The position numbers were made by a program, and so were the translations under genes. This document shows positions 62,207 to 64,000 of a DNA stretch of 64,000 nt, one piece after another. The DNA comes from Paraescarpia echinospica (Eukaryota; Annelida; Polychaeta; Sabellida; Siboglinidae): positions 66,174,979 through 66,238,978 of the forward strand of contig CM034533.1 in the NCBI GenBank assembly GCA_020002185.1, written 5' to 3'. The notes beneath the pieces are model-generated. The model was not told the DNA's origin. It ran no database searches and worked only from the letters and a program-made list of their open reading frames with translations. The number at the start of each line of letters is the position of its first letter. Position 1 is the first letter of the stretch.

Positions 62207-63994
62207 TGCATTACATAATGACATCTTCGAGGCGCTAAACCGGCAATGTGGAGTCATCATGGTTCTACTTGACATGTCGGCCGCCTTCGGAATGACTGGT
62301 TCCGTGCTGGCGTGGATGCGATGATATCTTGACTGCAGCAGCATGTACTAATCCTCTGGAGTGTAGCTGTGTCGAGAAAGACCTAGGCTTCCAGTTTAAT
62401 GATCAGCTGAGATAAACACAACATATCCAAAAGGTTGTATCTAATACAAATAAGTTGCTGGGTGTAATCCGTCGACCGTATCACTTTCTAGACAAGACAA
62501 CCTTTCTCCATCTTTATTAGGGACTCGTCAGACCTTCTTTGTTTAGGTGTCCAAACTGCTACCTTACACAAACAAGAAGCGAATTAAAGCGACAGCAGAG
62601 AAAGCAAAAGATCGTCGCAGAACACAGCACTATCGTAACAAACAATCTCAAGATCAAGAGTACCGGGCCAAACGAGCAGAAAAAGCACGGCGGGATCGGG
62701 CAGCGGGGTGGCCCATGAAGAACTCGCCATCAACCAAGGCCCGCAAATCTGATCGAGGAATATTTGTTCTATAGCCCAATGGCTGATTGAAGGATGCTGA
62801 ATCATCATAGGGGTCAAATGTACCTCGTCATTCCACCACCCGATGTATGGGCGGTGATTATTCTCAATGGCCGTGGAAAATGGACCTCCCCGCCTCTTCA
62901 CAGGAATATTCAATCCTACCATCTGCGTAAACATAATTATCATTGTTATTTTCTTGTAATTGACGCAATCAATGGATATATCAAAGGCACCCCCGTATAA
63001 TCCATGGTCAAATTATAGTGCAATTTACGGTCTTATGCTAATGTAATATAGAACACTTGATGACGTGTCTGCGTGTTATATTGGTCGTGTGTGGCAGGCT
63101 GGTGTATTCAACGAAACAATATCAAATGTGAATGTTTCATCCGAGATTTTAGAAATCGGAAATGGATTTAAGACATGTTCTATTTTAAACGATGACGATG
63201 CGTATTATTACGGAAATTACAGTATTTTGAAGAGTGTGTATGCCATTTTTAATGTGTGAGAATAAAGAATTTATAATTATTTATCTTCTATTGCTCCACA
63301 TTATTCTGACTTTGGTTTATTGGTGGAGTCCATTCTCAATAGCTGTGAAAAATGGACCAGGTATTCTGAATCCTGATGATGATTGATTATTATTATTATT
63401 ATTAGGTTCATGTATTGCAACTGTCTCAATGGATATATTAAAAGAATTCCTATATCATTGTCTTCCATTAAAAAATAAACAGCTCTTTTCCCCAGAGATA
63501 TTTGTGTATTACATAGGGCCTATGTATATACGACACACGGCTAAAAGAGGTGGGAGAAACGGCAAACCATTCGTTACCACGAAGCGTTTATTTCAAGACG
63601 AACTCGCTTCTGATATTTTGGCGCTGGTCACCGTGCTGTGCTCGACTACTATTTTGCTAAAGGTCTTCTTATTCCCCGCAAATCATGTCCTATATGTTTT
63701 GCCGATATGAAATTGGTGTCACGTGCTCAGCTGAGCAACCGATTTGAATGATACCGCAAGAATGCCTAGTGTGGATCTCGGTCATACCACTCGGTGAGGT
63801 CAAATCCGCGTACTTCTACAGAAGTATATCCATGTGGTCTATCAGTGAGACATACCTTTGCTAAATTTATTGTTTTATGCTATTAGATTCTTGTACAGCG
63901 CTATAATAATTTTCTTGGAAATAACGCTTTAAAAAATAAATATTATTATTATTATTATTCAACGTGTTAATTTGTTATTCTCACGTGCGTTTGT
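62207..63994 (+). repeat. Block B2: second copy of block B, cut by the window end
   Basis: Same order as B1 without the 51451..52132 insertion: palm scrap VIMVLLDMSAAFGMT (about 62257..62302), the DLGFQFNDQL thumb motif (about 62380..62410), GVIRRPYHFLDKTTFLHLY (about 62463..62519), the basic stretch 62547..62774, and the stem-loop/ATT tail at 63888..63960. The offset from B1 is 10371-10374 nt over the last kilobase. Confidence 0.83.
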
Positions 63995-64000
63995 TTAGTT

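Overview
The window is animal nuclear DNA. Its genes are split by GT-AG introns. It carries many non-LTR retrotransposon (LINE) remains, a tRNA-derived SINE, long (AC)n, (GA)n and (GACA)n microsatellites and several minisatellites. A secreted nidogen/EGF/chitin-binding protein, an ApaH-like phosphatase, a THAP exon and CR1, L2-like and RTE LINEs together suggest a non-vertebrate, probably marine, metazoan. I cannot name the phylum.

Two complete genes can be assembled from splice sites and reading-phase continuity. Both are on the minus strand. Gene A (13945..30685) has 11 coding exons and encodes 631 residues: signal peptide, nidogen-like (NIDO) module, second NIDO module, two calcium-binding EGF repeats and a C-terminal peritrophin-A type chitin-binding domain. 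Paired exons in the two NIDO halves have matching lengths and phases (279/279, 135/114 and 151/151 nt), so the gene grew by internal duplication. Gene B (37932..45245) has 4 coding exons and encodes 296 residues. It is a membrane-anchored or secreted ApaH-like metallophosphatase with all its metal-binding motifs. Between them, on the plus strand, lies one THAP zinc-finger exon (35076..35248) with good splice sites and a 4-nt frameshift.

By region: 1..1100 holds a decayed member of a conserved invertebrate family of unknown function. 1560..6311 holds three decayed LINEs. 6.7..12.8 kb is repeats (foldbacks, a five-copy dispersed repeat, microsatellites and a 15-nt minisatellite). 13.9..30.7 kb is gene A, with LINEs, a SINE and a hairpin element in its introns. 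30.9..34.2 kb is LINE fragments (CR1 and RTE). 37.9..45.2 kb is gene B, whose introns carry 34-nt and 23-nt minisatellites. 45.8..64.0 kb is a mosaic of duplicated blocks built largely from a CR1-type LINE. Scattered copies there show a 2A-like motif, a PHD finger, an SGNH esterase, an endonuclease and a nearly intact reverse transcriptase (59551..61757, minus).

The two intact genes do not form an operon and share no evident pathway. Gene A looks like an extracellular-matrix or cuticle component. Gene B looks like a dinucleotide-polyphosphate or RNA-cap phosphatase. All other long reading frames come from retrotransposons or from tandem repeats whose unit length leaves every frame open.
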